In this document: positions 34,244 to 42,928 of the stretch, one piece after another
Numbering within the stretch: the first letter of the stretch is position 1
Layout: every line of letters starts with the position of its first letter
Assembly: GCF_023008545.1 (NCBI RefSeq)
Contig: NZ_CP095397.1
Span: forward strand, 2,046,001 to 2,110,000
DNA length: 64,000 bases
Direction: 5' to 3'
DNA from: Natribaculum luteum
GTDB taxonomy: Archaea; Halobacteriota; Halobacteria; Halobacteriales; Natrialbaceae
Notes under the pieces: generated by a model
What the model was told of the DNA's origin: nothing
Database searches by the model: none
Seen by the model: the letters and a program-made list of their open reading frames with translations, nothing else
Program-made: the position numbers and the translations under genes

Positions 34244-35902
34244 ATGCCGACGGAACCGGAAACTAACTACGACCCGTCCCTCGGGAGCAAGTTCATTTTC
34301 GTAACCGGGGGCGTCATGTCCGGACTCGGAAAGGGGATCACAGCCGCAAGCACCGGCCGACTCCTGAAAAACGCCGGGTTCGACGTGACCGCAGTGAAGA
34401 TCGACCCGTATCTGAACGTCGACGCCGGGACGATGAACCCCTACCAGCACGGGGAGGTGTACGTCCTCGAGGACGGCGGCGAGGTCGACCTCGACCTGGG
34501 GAACTACGAGCGATTCCTCGACGAGGAGATGACCTCCGAACACAACATCACGACGGGCAAGACCTACCAGCACGTTATCGAGAAAGAGCGCGCGGGCGAC
34601 TACCTCGGCAAGACCGTCCAGATCATCCCGCACATCACCGACGACATCAAGCGTCGCATTCGGGAGGCCGCCGAGGGGACCGACGTCTGTATCGTTGAGG
34701 TCGGCGGCACGGTCGGCGACATCGAGGGCATGCCCTACCTCGAGGCGCTGCGCCAGTTCGCCCACGAGGAACCCGAGGAGAACGTCCTGTTCGTCCACGT
34801 CACGCTCGTCCCGTACTCGAAAAACGGCGAGCAGAAGACGAAACCGACCCAGCACTCGGTAAAGGAGGTCCGCTCGATCGGGCTCCAGCCCGACGTCATC
34901 GTCGGCCGGTGTGAGGACAAACTCGAGCCAAGCACCAAAGAGAAGATCGCCCTGTTCTGTGACATTCCGACCGATGCGGTGTTCTCGAACCCCGACGTCG
35001 AGGACGTCTACCACGTCCCGCTGATGGTCGAAGAGGAAGGGCTCGACCAGTACGTCCTGGAGCACTTCGGGCTCGCCGAGGAGGCGCTGCCGGAAGGCGA
35101 GCGAGCCAACGAGTGGCGCGACGTCGTCACGACCGAGAAAGACGGCGAGGTCGACGTCGCGCTGGTCGGCAAGTACGACTTGGAAGACGCGTACATGTCG
35201 ATCCGCGAGTCGCTCAAACACGCTGGCTTCGAACTCGGCGTCGACGTGAACGTCCACTGGGTGGCGGCCGACGAGATGGCAGACCACCACACCGAGCGCC
35301 TGCAGGAATCGGACGCGGTCATCGTCCCCGGCGGCTTCGGGATGCGCGGCACCGAGGGCAAGATCGAGGCCGTCAGGTACGCCCGCGAGAACGACGTCCC
35401 CTTCCTCGGGCTCTGTCTTGGCTTCCAGATGGCCGTCGTCGAGTACGCTCGCAACGCGCTGGGACTCGAGGGTGCACACTCGGCGGAGATGGACGAAGAC
35501 ACGCCCCACCCGGTCATCGACATTCTGCCCGAGCAGTACGAGGTCGAGAACATGGGCGGGACGATGCGGCTGGGCGAGCACACGACGGTAATCGAGCCCG
35601 AAACGCTCGCCTACGAACTCTACGGCGACACCTCCTGTTCCGAGCGCCACCGCCACCGCTACGAGGTCAACCCCGAGTACTTCGAGCACTTCGAGGACGA
35701 ACCGCTCGTCTTCTCCGGCACGGCTGGCAACCGCATGGAGATCCTCGAACTCGAGGACCACCCGTATTTCCTCGGCACGCAGTTCCACCCCGAGTACAAG
35801 TCCCGGCCCGGACGGCCGAGCCCGCCGTTTCTCGGCCTGATCGAGGCCGTCCTCGCCGGCGAACGAGACGAAATCGAGTACGACGAAGAGGTGACTCACT
35901 GA
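34244..35902 (+). CDS. pyrG: CTP synthase
   Basis: A 552-aa bifunctional enzyme making CTP from UTP, ATP and glutamine. Synthetase domain (1-275): [18 protein letters not shown]-loop, [24 protein letters not shown]. Class I amidotransferase domain (about 300-545): [11 protein letters not shown], nucleophile in GLCLGFQ, and [12 protein letters not shown] at 34244 is taken because it gives the usual N-terminus; an in-frame extension of 51 codons has no homologue-like content. Overlaps guaAb by one base (TGATG) and heads a nucleotide-biosynthesis operon. Confidence 0.96.
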   Translation: MPTEPETNYDPSLGSKFIFVTGGVMSGLGKGITAASTGRLLKNAGFDVTAVKIDPYLNVDAGTMNPYQHGEVYVLEDGGEVDLDLGNYERFLDEEMTSEHNITTGKTYQHVIEKERAGDYLGKTVQIIPHITDDIKRRIREAAEGTDVCIVEVGGTVGDIEGMPYLEALRQFAHEEPEENVLFVHVTLVPYSKNGEQKTKPTQHSVKEVRSIGLQPDVIVGRCEDKLEPSTKEKIALFCDIPTDAVFSNPDVEDVYHVPLMVEEEGLDQYVLEHFGLAEEALPEGERANEWRDVVTTEKDGEVDVALVGKYDLEDAYMSIRESLKHAGFELGVDVNVHWVAADEMADHHTERLQESDAVIVPGGFGMRGTEGKIEAVRYARENDVPFLGLCLGFQMAVVEYARNALGLEGAHSAEMDEDTPHPVIDILPEQYEVENMGGTMRLGEHTTVIEPETLAYELYGDTSCSERHRHRYEVNPEYFEHFEDEPLVFSGTAGNRMEILELEDHPYFLGTQFHPEYKSRPGRPSPPFLGLIEAVLAGERDEIEYDEEVTH

Positions 35903-36819
35903 TGGTAGATACGGAGACGTTCGTTCCAGACGCAATCGCAGAGATCGAAGACGAAATTGGCGACGAAAACGCCGTCATCGCGCTCTCGGGCGGGGTTGAC
36001 TCGTCCGTGGCGGCGGCACTGGCCTACGAGGCGATCGGCGACCGGCTCACCCCCGTGTACGTCGACACCGGCCTCATGCGGAAAGGCGAGACGGCCCAGA
36101 TCCGCGAGACGTTCGACTACATGGAGAGCCTGCGGGTCGTCGACGCGAAAGACCGGTTCCTCGAGGCTCTCTCGGGCGTCACGGACCCCGAGGAGAAACG
36201 CGAGGTCATCGGCGAGCAGTTCATCCGAGAGTTCGAGCGTGAAGCGAAAGACGCCGACGCCGACTACCTCGTCCAGGGGACGATCTACCCAGACCGGATC
36301 GAGTCGGAAGGCGGGATCAAGTCCCACCACAACGTCGGCGGTCTCCCCGACGTCGTCGACTTCGAGGGGATCGTCGAACCCGTCCGCGACCTCTACAAAG
36401 ACGAGGTCCGCGAGGTCGCCCGACATCTCGGATTAGAGGAGATCGTCGCCGAGCGGATGCCGTTCCCCGGCCCCGGGCTCGCGGTCCGCGTCATCGGCGA
36501 GGTCACCGAGGAGAAACTCGAGGTCGCCCGCGAGGCCTGCCACGTCGTCGAGGAGGAACTCGAGGAGTACGACCCCTGGCAGGCGCTCGCGGCAGTGATC
36601 GGCAAGGCGACGGGGGTCAAAGGCGACAACCGCGTCCACGGCTGGGTCGTCGCCGTCCGCTCGGTCGACTCCCGCGACGGCATGACCGCCCGCGCCCAGG
36701 AGATCGACTGGGAGACGCTCCAGCGCATCCAGTCCCGTATTACGGGTGAAAACGAGAACGTCGCTCGCGTCGTCTACGACGTCACGCACAAACCGCCTGC
36801 GACCATCGAGTACGAATGA
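35902..36819 (+). CDS. guaAb: GMP synthase, ATP-pyrophosphatase subunit
   Basis: A 305-aa archaeal two-subunit-type GMP synthase subunit B, which aminates XMP with ammonia from the separate amidotransferase subunit GuaAa (not in the window). The PP-loop [13 protein letters not shown] (about 29-41), [19 protein letters not shown] and the C-terminal dimer domain with [10 protein letters not shown] and KPPATIEYE are complete. Start is fixed by the one-base overlap with pyrG. Its own stop overlaps the next gene by ATGA. Confidence 0.96.
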   Translation: MVDTETFVPDAIAEIEDEIGDENAVIALSGGVDSSVAAALAYEAIGDRLTPVYVDTGLMRKGETAQIRETFDYMESLRVVDAKDRFLEALSGVTDPEEKREVIGEQFIREFEREAKDADADYLVQGTIYPDRIESEGGIKSHHNVGGLPDVVDFEGIVEPVRDLYKDEVREVARHLGLEEIVAERMPFPGPGLAVRVIGEVTEEKLEVAREACHVVEEELEEYDPWQALAAVIGKATGVKGDNRVHGWVVAVRSVDSRDGMTARAQEIDWETLQRIQSRITGENENVARVVYDVTHKPPATIEYE

Positions 36820-37142
36820 GCATGCACGCGATCGTCGCCGGGTCCGACGACGACGGGATCGCCGACGCACTTGAGGCCGAAGGCGTCGACGTCGAACGAC
36901 TCGAGGGCGTCGTCTCCCGGCCCGCACTCGAGGACGCCGGGATCGTCGAGGCCGACCTGTACGTCCTCACGGACGTCGGACAGGCGACGACGATTCCGAT
37001 CGCGATCGACCTGAACGACGACCTACGAACAGTCGTTTACTCCCGGGATACGATCCCGGAGTTCGTCAAGGGGCAACTCGACCTCTCGGTCGATCCGCGG
37101 CTCGTCGAACCGGCGGTCGCCGCAGAGGAACTGACCGACTGA
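36816..37142 (+). CDS. Small Rossmann-like protein of the pyrG-guaAb operon (DUF7126-like)
   Basis: A 108-aa acidic protein with a TrkA-N/CoA-binding-like strand-loop-helix start ([28 protein letters not shown]) and [21 protein letters not shown]. Conserved downstream of guaAb in haloarchaea and sometimes mislabelled CTP synthetase. It lacks a full nucleotide-binding domain; a regulatory nucleotide- or partner-binding role is possible but unproven. ATGA overlap with guaAb shows translational coupling. Confidence 0.7.
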   Translation: MSMHAIVAGSDDDGIADALEAEGVDVERLEGVVSRPALEDAGIVEADLYVLTDVGQATTIPIAIDLNDDLRTVVYSRDTIPEFVKGQLDLSVDPRLVEPAVAAEELTD

Positions 37143-37732
37143 CCGACGCCGGAACCGCCGGCGACGGGTCGCCGGACGATCCTGTTTTGCTGCCGTCCCG
37201 GTCGAGAGGGACTCGACCGATCGCCGGGACGGATCTTCGAGATCCGTTCTGCCGGTAGTGTCTGCTTACGATCACTCGAGTACCACTGTTTTCGCTGATC
37301 GGGCAGTATCAACTGTCTCGACCGGTTTTCTGGACGATTGAACGCGACTTAACTATCAGGCAATCCGGAACAAGCGTCCTATACCGTCGCCTCCGTTCAA
37401 GTACCCTCGCCCGGTAGCGACGAGTGGAGGTCGACGGGTACCTGCGGAGGCACCCCCCACCCCCACGCCTCGTCGATCCCGCGACTTCCAACGACCCCAC
37501 CATAGCACCCTTCCCCCACCATTGCCACACCCAGGCAATACCCGATTTTCCCGTTTGCCGATCTGGGCCGTCGTCCGACGGCCCACCCACCCTGCGTTCC
37601 CACTGACGAGCGCCCTCGAGCGGCCGCGCTGACTCGCCGATCGCGTCTGCTGTCGTCGGAGTCGGCGACGTCAGACGTCCTTATCGATCGCGTTTCGAGT
37701 GTGATCGGTGTGAACCGTGTCGGCCGGACGTA
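37143..37732. other. 590-bp gene-free region with stem-loops and a minus-strand G-tract block
   Basis: Right after the operon, GGTCGAG-AGGGA-CTCGACC (37200-37218) and CGGATCT-TCG-AGATCCG (37230-37246) are two consecutive perfect stem-loops, possibly the operon terminator or mRNA 3' end. From about 37440 to 37590 the minus strand is a series of G runs (GGGTGGGTGGG, GGGGGTGGGGGG), with a perfect 9-bp hairpin GGGCCGTCG/CGACGGCCC (about 37567-37586). All three minus frames stay open because of composition, not coding. CTTAACTA near 37350 is a possible plus-strand TATA box. Could encode an ncRNA; I do not recognise one. Confidence 0.45.
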
Positions 37733-38431
37733 TCAGCGCAAGCGTTTCAGTACCGGAATCTCCTCGAGTCGATCTGCCTCGAGTCGGTCCCAGTGGATGC
37801 CCGCCGGCTTCTCGCCCGTCTCGGGGCGGAGAACACGGTCGGGCGTGACGAGTAGATCTATCGGCACGTCGTGGGAGTCGACGGCGACGTCGGCCTCGAG
37901 AAGCTGTCGGTCGTGGACCGTCGTCGCGACGGTGGTCTCGTCGTCGACGAACCCGAACTCGCGGAGGATCGCGTACTCGAGGTCGCTGTATCCCTCTCCC
38001 TTGCCGACGCGAGCGCCGCGCTCGGTGACTGCCACGCTCCCCGAGACGATCAGGTCGATCTCCTCGAGTTCGTCGGGGCCGACCTGGACGCCGTGTTTCG
38101 ACGAGCCGGAGACGGTCGTCGCGGCGTCGTAGTCCTCGAGGTCGGTCGGATCGAGCCGGAGGAAACACTCCTCGTCGCGCAGTCGGGGAACGGCCATGTA
38201 GACGGTCTTTCCCTCGCGGAGCGCCCGCCGGCGGACGGGAAGCTGCGGTGCGTCCGGGTTGGCCTTGATCGTCTCGGCGGCCTGCCACTCCGATTGCGAG
38301 GCCAGTCGATCGGCCGCCTCGTCCGCCCCGGCGAAGTTCGGGATGCGGCCGTGTGGCGGATACGGAAACCGCGCCACCCCGGACTCCTCGAGGTCGTCCC
38401 ACACCTGCTCGCGGAGCTGTCGTTTGTCCAT
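37733..38431 (-). CDS. 5-formyltetrahydrofolate cyclo-ligase family protein
   Basis: A 232-aa protein of the MTHFS family, which makes 5,10-methenyl-THF from 5-formyl-THF with ATP. Seen: N-terminal KRQLREQVWDDLE, the substrate loop, VGKGEGYSDLEYA (the conserved G-x-G-x-G-Y-x-D near residue 150) and TTVHDRQLLE. Archaeal members are sometimes only MTHFS-like, so activity is probable rather than certain. ATG at 38431 begins the conserved helix. Not clearly in an operon; moaB is upstream on the same strand after 83 nt. Confidence 0.82.
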   Translation of the reverse strand: MDKRQLREQVWDDLEESGVARFPYPPHGRIPNFAGADEAADRLASQSEWQAAETIKANPDAPQLPVRRRALREGKTVYMAVPRLRDEECFLRLDPTDLEDYDAATTVSGSSKHGVQVGPDELEEIDLIVSGSVAVTERGARVGKGEGYSDLEYAILREFGFVDDETTVATTVHDRQLLEADVAVDSHDVPIDLLVTPDRVLRPETGEKPAGIHWDRLEADRLEEIPVLKRLR

Positions 38432-38514
38432 CGTATCCGACGGTTTCTCGCGCGGCGAGTTCAGCGTTCGCTCTCGCTGGCGAACCGAGCGTCCTCACGG
38501 TACGACCGACGGCG

Positions 38515-39042
38515 TCACTCCTCGTCCGTCTCGTCGTCCGCGAGCGTCGCCAGCCGCGGCGCTTCGGGGACGATGATCTCTTCGCACGCGATTCGGACCG
38601 TCGCCCGGTCGTTCGGCAGGCAGAAGACGGGGACGCCGTCGGCGATGCCGCCGAGCGCTCTGCTCGAGACGACGCTGATGCCGATCTCGTCGTACGCGAG
38701 CGCGTGAAACAGGTCGACGAAGGCGGGGAGGTCCTTGTCGATCAGCGGTCCGACGGCCTCGAGCGTGGCGTCGCTCGGCTCGACGCCCGTCCCGCCCGTG
38801 GTGACGACGATGTCGACGTCGCCGCGATCGATCAGCCGGGAGACTTTCGCCTGCACGTTGTCGTAGTTTCGTTCGATGAGCTCTCGCGTCGTGATTCCGT
38901 GGCCCGCGTCCTCGAACGCCGCGACGATCGCGTCGCCCGCGACGTCGTCCTCGAGCGACAGCGTCGAGGTGATCGTGACGACGGCCGCACCGATCCGATC
39001 CGCGTCGTCCGCCGCAGCGTCGCGTTCCGACTGTTCGCTCAT
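38515..39042 (-). CDS. moaB: Molybdopterin adenylyltransferase-like MoaB
   Basis: A 175-aa MogA/MoaB-fold protein acting in molybdopterin activation. The MPT-binding signature VTTGGTGVEPSDATLEAV (about 80-97), LFHALAYDEIGISVVSSRALGG and FCLPNDRATVRIACEEII are typical of MoaB. ATG at 39042 (MSEQSERD) is chosen because the preceding in-frame 42 codons look like antisense of upstream DNA. SAMP1, which can serve as MoaD in Haloferax, is encoded at 20 kb. Confidence 0.9.
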   Translation of the reverse strand: MSEQSERDAAADDADRIGAAVVTITSTLSLEDDVAGDAIVAAFEDAGHGITTRELIERNYDNVQAKVSRLIDRGDVDIVVTTGGTGVEPSDATLEAVGPLIDKDLPAFVDLFHALAYDEIGISVVSSRALGGIADGVPVFCLPNDRATVRIACEEIIVPEAPRLATLADDETDEE

Positions 39043-39215
39043 ACTGGAACGGTTCACCTCCGGGAGCAAAAGCGATCGCCACTCGTCTGCCCGCCGCAGA
39101 CCCGGTTTCCCGGGGGGCCGTCTCACGCACTCACGGATTACGACAAATGCCGAACAGAGGTTCGACAAATTCCGCTATCACCATCGTTTTGTACTGGATC
39201 GCCGTTGCCAGGGAT

Positions 39216-40244
39216 ATGAAGGCCGTCAAGATCACCGAACACGGAGACACGGACGTCATCGAGTACGGCGAGTACCCCGACCCGGAAGTCGGCCGGGACG
39301 AGGTACTGGTCGACGTCAAATCGGCGGCACTCAACCATCTGGACGTCTGGACCCGACGCGGACTTCCGACGCTCGACCTCGAGATGCCTCACATCCCGGG
39401 CAGCGACGGTGCGGGCGTCGTCGCCGAGATCGGCGAGGACGTCACTCGATTCGAGGAGGGCGACCGCGTGGCACTGTCGGCCGGCGTCGGCGACCTCCGG
39501 ATGGACGACCCGACGCTCGATCCGAAGTTCCACATCATCGGCGAACACGTCCCCGGCATCCACGCCGAGTACGCCGCCATTCCCGAGGACAACCTGATCC
39601 CCGTCCCCGAGGGCGTCGACTGGGAGGTCGCCGGCTCGAGTTCACTCGTCTTCCAGACCGCCTGGCGGATGTTGATCGAACGGGCAGAGCTCGATCCCGG
39701 CGAGAAAGTACTCGTGCTCGGAGCCAGCGGCGGGGTCGGCCACGCCGCCCTCCAGATCGCCGACTACGCGGGCGCGGAGGTGTACGCGACCGGCAGCACC
39801 GAGGAGAAACTCCAGTACGCCGAAGACCACGGCGCGGACTACGTCTGTAACTACGAGGAGGAAAACTTCGCCGACTGGGTCCGCTCGGAGACGGGTGGAC
39901 GCGGCGTCGACGTCGTCGTCGAACACGTCGGCGCGCCGACCTGGCGGGACTCGATCAAGAGCCTCACCAAGGGCGGCCGACTCGTCACCTGCGGCGGCAC
40001 TGGCGGTGGAAACCCCGAGACCGACATCCCGCGGATCTTCTGGAACCAACTCGAGATCATCGGTTCGACGATGGCCACGCCCGAACAGGTCGACGCCGTG
40101 ATGGAACTCGTCTGGGACGGCACGTTCGAGCCCGCGATCCGCGACGTGTTTCCGATGAGTGAGACGCCCCGTGCCCACGAGATGCTCGAAGAGCGCGAAG
40201 GGTTCGGCAAGGTCGTCGTCCGACCCGACAGCGAACTCGAGTGA
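39216..40244 (+). CDS. Zinc-independent MDR oxidoreductase (quinone-reductase-like)
   Basis: A 342-aa medium-chain dehydrogenase/reductase. The NAD(P) loop LVLGASGGVGHAALQIA (about 166-182) and the GroES-like catalytic domain are complete. The catalytic zinc cysteine (normally C-x-x-D near residue 40) reads NHLDVW, and GHE is replaced by GSD, so the enzyme is probably zinc-free and closer to quinone oxidoreductases than to alcohol dehydrogenases. It could reduce an aldehyde or enone; substrate unknown. ATG at 39216 begins MKAVKITEHG, the usual start. Confidence 0.85.
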   Translation: MKAVKITEHGDTDVIEYGEYPDPEVGRDEVLVDVKSAALNHLDVWTRRGLPTLDLEMPHIPGSDGAGVVAEIGEDVTRFEEGDRVALSAGVGDLRMDDPTLDPKFHIIGEHVPGIHAEYAAIPEDNLIPVPEGVDWEVAGSSSLVFQTAWRMLIERAELDPGEKVLVLGASGGVGHAALQIADYAGAEVYATGSTEEKLQYAEDHGADYVCNYEEENFADWVRSETGGRGVDVVVEHVGAPTWRDSIKSLTKGGRLVTCGGTGGGNPETDIPRIFWNQLEIIGSTMATPEQVDAVMELVWDGTFEPAIRDVFPMSETPRAHEMLEEREGFGKVVVRPDSELE

Positions 40245-40303
40245 GCCCGCCTGAGGACGCGGTTCTCGAGGACGATTCGACGGTTCGAGCCGGCGAGTGA
40301 ACC

Positions 40304-40681
40304 GTGAGGGCTTTGGCTACGGAGTCGAAAGCTCCGATCGTGACCTCGAGCGACGACGGCGGCTACGTCCACGATCCTTCGACGTTCGACGCCGACGGTT
40401 CGGTGAGCGATACCGACGACGGTTCGGGAGGCCGCCGTCCGCGGGACGGCGAGCAGGCCGACTGGGTCGCCGACCCGTCTCACCCCGAGTCGGCGGACCG
40501 CGAGTTCGACTGGCGGGGCTGGGTGCTCGTCGGCGTCATCCTCTTCTCGTTTATCGTCAGCCCGCTCGCGATCGTGCTATGGCCGCCCGACTTCAACTAC
40601 CTCTTTGCGCTGTTGATCCTCCCGCTCGCGCCGGCAATTCTGCTGGCGATCACTGCGGTGTGGGCGACGACGCGACCCTAG
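40304..40681 (+). CDS. Small membrane protein with acidic N-terminal domain
   Basis: A 125-aa protein: disordered acidic N-terminal 70 residues (GGYVHDPSTFDADGSVSDTDDG), then two hydrophobic helices (about 72-92 and 98-120). A family with DPSTFDADG is found in other haloarchaea, function unknown. Start ATG at 40304 or GTG at 40340 (VTSSDDGGYVHDP) are both possible; the second starts at the conserved part. Downstream of the MDR gene by 59 nt. Confidence 0.6.
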   Translation: MRALATESKAPIVTSSDDGGYVHDPSTFDADGSVSDTDDGSGGRRPRDGEQADWVADPSHPESADREFDWRGWVLVGVILFSFIVSPLAIVLWPPDFNYLFALLILPLAPAILLAITAVWATTRP

Positions 40682-40716
40682 CCCTTCCCACGCACCGACG
40701 ACGGCTCGAGACGTCA

Positions 40717-41019
40717 CTAGTCGTCGAGGTCGGCGAGTCTGTCGACGACCGCGTGTGCGATCGGCACGTCGCGCCGAGGGGTTTCCGCCGCGTTCGTATA
40801 CGCTGCCAGCACGTCGTGGAGTTTCGACGTTTGATACGCCGTGAACGTTTCGTCGCCCGATTCGATCGTCTCGAGTGACTCGAGCATCCACGCTGGCGGT
40901 GCGTCTCGGTCTTCGAGCGCGTCGTCTGCCCGTGTCACCAGCACGTCGTGGACGACCCACCGTTCCTCTCGAGAGAGCTCGACGTCGTGCGTCTCGGTTT
41001 CCTGGGGAGGCGAACTCAT
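40717..41019 (-). CDS. Small acidic helical protein
   Basis: A 100-aa all-helical acidic protein with VELSREERWVVHDVLVTRADD and SKLHDVLAAYTNA as conserved-looking helices. A haloarchaeal family of unknown function; no metal or nucleotide site is visible. Convergent with the previous membrane protein (35-nt gap). Start ATG at 41019 is the only candidate. Confidence 0.65.
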   Translation of the reverse strand: MSSPPQETETHDVELSREERWVVHDVLVTRADDALEDRDAPPAWMLESLETIESGDETFTAYQTSKLHDVLAAYTNAAETPRRDVPIAHAVVDRLADLDD

Positions 41020-41146
41020 TGTCAGCGGGACCGATCTGTTGGTCCTCGGGCGACAGTACGGAGCGGCCCCTCATAATACTGTTGTTTGTTACCATCCAAC
41101 ATTGGGGGCTGGTGGACCGCCATCCTCACCACCTCGCCGAACGGAG

Positions 41147-41704
41147 TCACCGGACGTCGCGACGCGTGGCGATCTCGAACCAGGGACAGAGCCGGAGCTG
41201 TCGGTACCACTCCGGGTGCGTGTACAGTCGCTCGTAGGGAACCCACATCACGCCCGCGACCTCCTGCTCGTTCGGCTCGAGTGAGCGCTCGTGGAGGGTC
41301 AGTTGCAACACGGTACAGACCTCGTGTTCGACGCCTTCGTTCTCGAAGTAGCGTTTGTACTCGAACTTGTCCGTCACGCGCAGGCCGTCGTACTGGTCGG
41401 GGGTGATCCCGAGTTCCTCCTCGAGGCGTTCTCGCGTCGCCTCTTTCTGGCTCTGTCCGTCGATGGGGTGGGAGGCGACGGTTCCGTCCCAGTAAGTCCC
41501 CCAGAGGCGCTTGCTCGGTGCCCGCTGGGCGAGCAAAATGTTGTCGTCGTGATCGAAGACGAGCGACGTGAACGCTCGGTGTCGAATGCCGTCACCGGTG
41601 TGAGCCTCGAGTCGGTCGACGACGCCGAGTGCTTCGTCGTCCGCGTCGACGGCGACGACGTCTTCCGTGGCGTTCTCGTGTGGGTGTTCCCGCGTGGCAA
41701 CCAT
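41147..41704 (-). CDS. Idi-like NUDIX protein lacking the isomerase cysteine
   Basis: A 185-aa NUDIX-fold protein whose best match is type I isopentenyl-diphosphate isomerase: LAQRAPSKRLWGTYWDG, the NUDIX-like EATRERLEEELG helix, and EHEVCTVLQ carrying the conserved glutamate. However, the position of the catalytic cysteine (C67 in E. coli WTNSVCGHP) reads WDGTVASHP, so Ala replaces Cys. It may therefore be a hydrolase or use another acid. ATG at 41704 is chosen. An 84-bp palindrome lies just upstream, between it and the lipid-kinase gene. Confidence 0.8.
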   Translation of the reverse strand: MVATREHPHENATEDVVAVDADDEALGVVDRLEAHTGDGIRHRAFTSLVFDHDDNILLAQRAPSKRLWGTYWDGTVASHPIDGQSQKEATRERLEEELGITPDQYDGLRVTDKFEYKRYFENEGVEHEVCTVLQLTLHERSLEPNEQEVAGVMWVPYERLYTHPEWYRQLRLCPWFEIATRRDVR

Positions 41705-41758
41705 ACCGCCACCATCGGACAGGACCCTCAAACCAGTATCGACTGTTTGCACCCGCAG

Positions 41759-41842
41759 TCATACTATCGGACGTAACTGTGTGAAGATTCTCGCTACCCC
41801 GGGACGGCGAGAATCTTTCACGACTTACGTCCGGCAGTATCA
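41759..41842. repeat. Palindromic element with same outer stem but a different inner stem (copy 9)
   Basis: 84 bp. Read from the lipid-kinase side: TGATACTGCCGGACGTAA ... TTACGTCCGATAGTATGA. Outer ends match the TGATAC...GTATGA class, but the inner arms are GTGAAAGATTCTCGC / GCGAGAATCTTCAC, unrelated to CAACCGC. The kinase stop is TAG at 41844-41846, with the TGA starting 1 nt later, so here the element is next to, not overlapping, the stop. Confidence 0.75.
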
Positions 41843-41843
41843 C

Positions 41844-42779
41844 CTACCAGCCGGACGCGTCCGGATCCGGCTGGTAGCGGTCGCCGACGGCGACCTCGAG
41901 ACGCTCCGCGCTCGTCTCGAGGGTCAGTCGCTCCGCCTCGAGTGACTCCCCGTCGAGACTGTACTCGACCGGTTCGTCGTGCAGGCTCTCGAGGGTCACC
42001 CTCGACGCTCGTCGCGTGACGATGCGCGTCGTCTCTCGGTCGAACAGCCGCTCGAGGGCAGCCTGACCGACGAGGTCGGTCGGTGGGGCTTCCTCGACGA
42101 TAGTGACTTCGAACAGTCCGTCTTCGACGTCCGCTTGCGTCCGACGGACGCCCGCGAACCGTCGACAGTTACCCACGAGGACGAAAAGCGCCTCACCCTC
42201 CCACCGTTCCGCGTCCGACGATCCGTCGAGACCCTCGAGCGTGACTCGAAGTGGGAGCGAGTCGAACGAGGAGATCGTCTCGAGCGTCCGGAGGACGTAC
42301 GCGAGGACGCCGTACTCCCGCTTTCCGTTGGGCGTCGTCGCGGCGCTCGCCTCGGCTGTGACGCCCCCGATACAGGAGTTGACGAACGCACGTCCGTTCG
42401 CGATCCCGAGGTCGATCCGTCGCCGCTCGCCGTCCTCGATCACGTCGAAGGCCTCGGCGATGCTCTCGACGCCGACGTTCGACGCGAAGTTGTTTCCCGT
42501 CCCCGCGGGGACGACGGCGACGGTCGTCTCCGCCAGCCCGTCGGTCGCGAGGACGCCGTCGACGACCTCGTTTACCGTCCCGTCGCCGCCTGCTGTGGCC
42601 ACCAGGTCGGCCCCCTCGTTCGACGCCGCTCGCGCCAGCTGCCGTGCGTCGCCTTCTCCCTCGCTCTTTCGAACCTCGAAACCGTGCTCGTGAGCGAGTG
42701 TCTCGACGTGCGCGACGTGGTCTTCGCTTCCACTGACGGGATTGAGCACGAGCACGCGTTCGGGATCGCTTCGACTCAT
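41844..42779 (-). CDS. Diacylglycerol/lipid kinase family protein
   Basis: A 311-aa DagK/YegS-type kinase transferring phosphate from ATP to a lipid. The catalytic-domain signatures ATAGGDGTVNEVVDG (about 58-72) and PAGTGNNFASNVG (about 90-102) are intact; the beta-sandwich C-terminal domain ends with GDRYQPDPD. In haloarchaea the lipid may be an archaeol derivative or dolichol/undecaprenol-like, which cannot be told here. ATG at 42779 is supported by MSRSDPERVLVLNP, the family start. Next to a PHP gene on the opposite strand. Confidence 0.9.
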   Translation of the reverse strand: MSRSDPERVLVLNPVSGSEDHVAHVETLAHEHGFEVRKSEGEGDARQLARAASNEGADLVATAGGDGTVNEVVDGVLATDGLAETTVAVVPAGTGNNFASNVGVESIAEAFDVIEDGERRRIDLGIANGRAFVNSCIGGVTAEASAATTPNGKREYGVLAYVLRTLETISSFDSLPLRVTLEGLDGSSDAERWEGEALFVLVGNCRRFAGVRRTQADVEDGLFEVTIVEEAPPTDLVGQAALERLFDRETTRIVTRRASRVTLESLHDEPVEYSLDGESLEAERLTLETSAERLEVAVGDRYQPDPDASGW

Positions 42780-42863
42780 GGTTCCCCGTACCCGGGCAAG
42801 ACGGAAATTCCTCGCCCCCGTCTGTGCAGACACAGCTATGTTCGCCGTCGACCTGCACGCACA

Positions 42864-42871
42864 TACGCGCT
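42864..42871. repeat. Target-site duplication, left copy (TACGCGCT)
   Basis: Eight bases identical to 43816-43823, flanking the IS element. An 8-bp duplication is the size known for IS1595-family elements. Removing the element plus one copy restores the PHP reading frame. Confidence 0.9.
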
Positions 42872-42928
42872 CGCTCATCTCGATAAGTCGTAACATCAAT
42901 TTTCCTTACTCTCCAAGTGTCTTCCAAG

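Noticed and set aside
37309-37603. Three overlapping minus-strand open frames
   Set aside because: All frames are open at once because of G runs; none has motif or codon support.
39216-40244. The MDR gene as the glycolaldehyde reductase of the ribose salvage pathway
   Set aside because: It is 25 kb from the cluster and lacks the catalytic zinc residues; no evidence links it.
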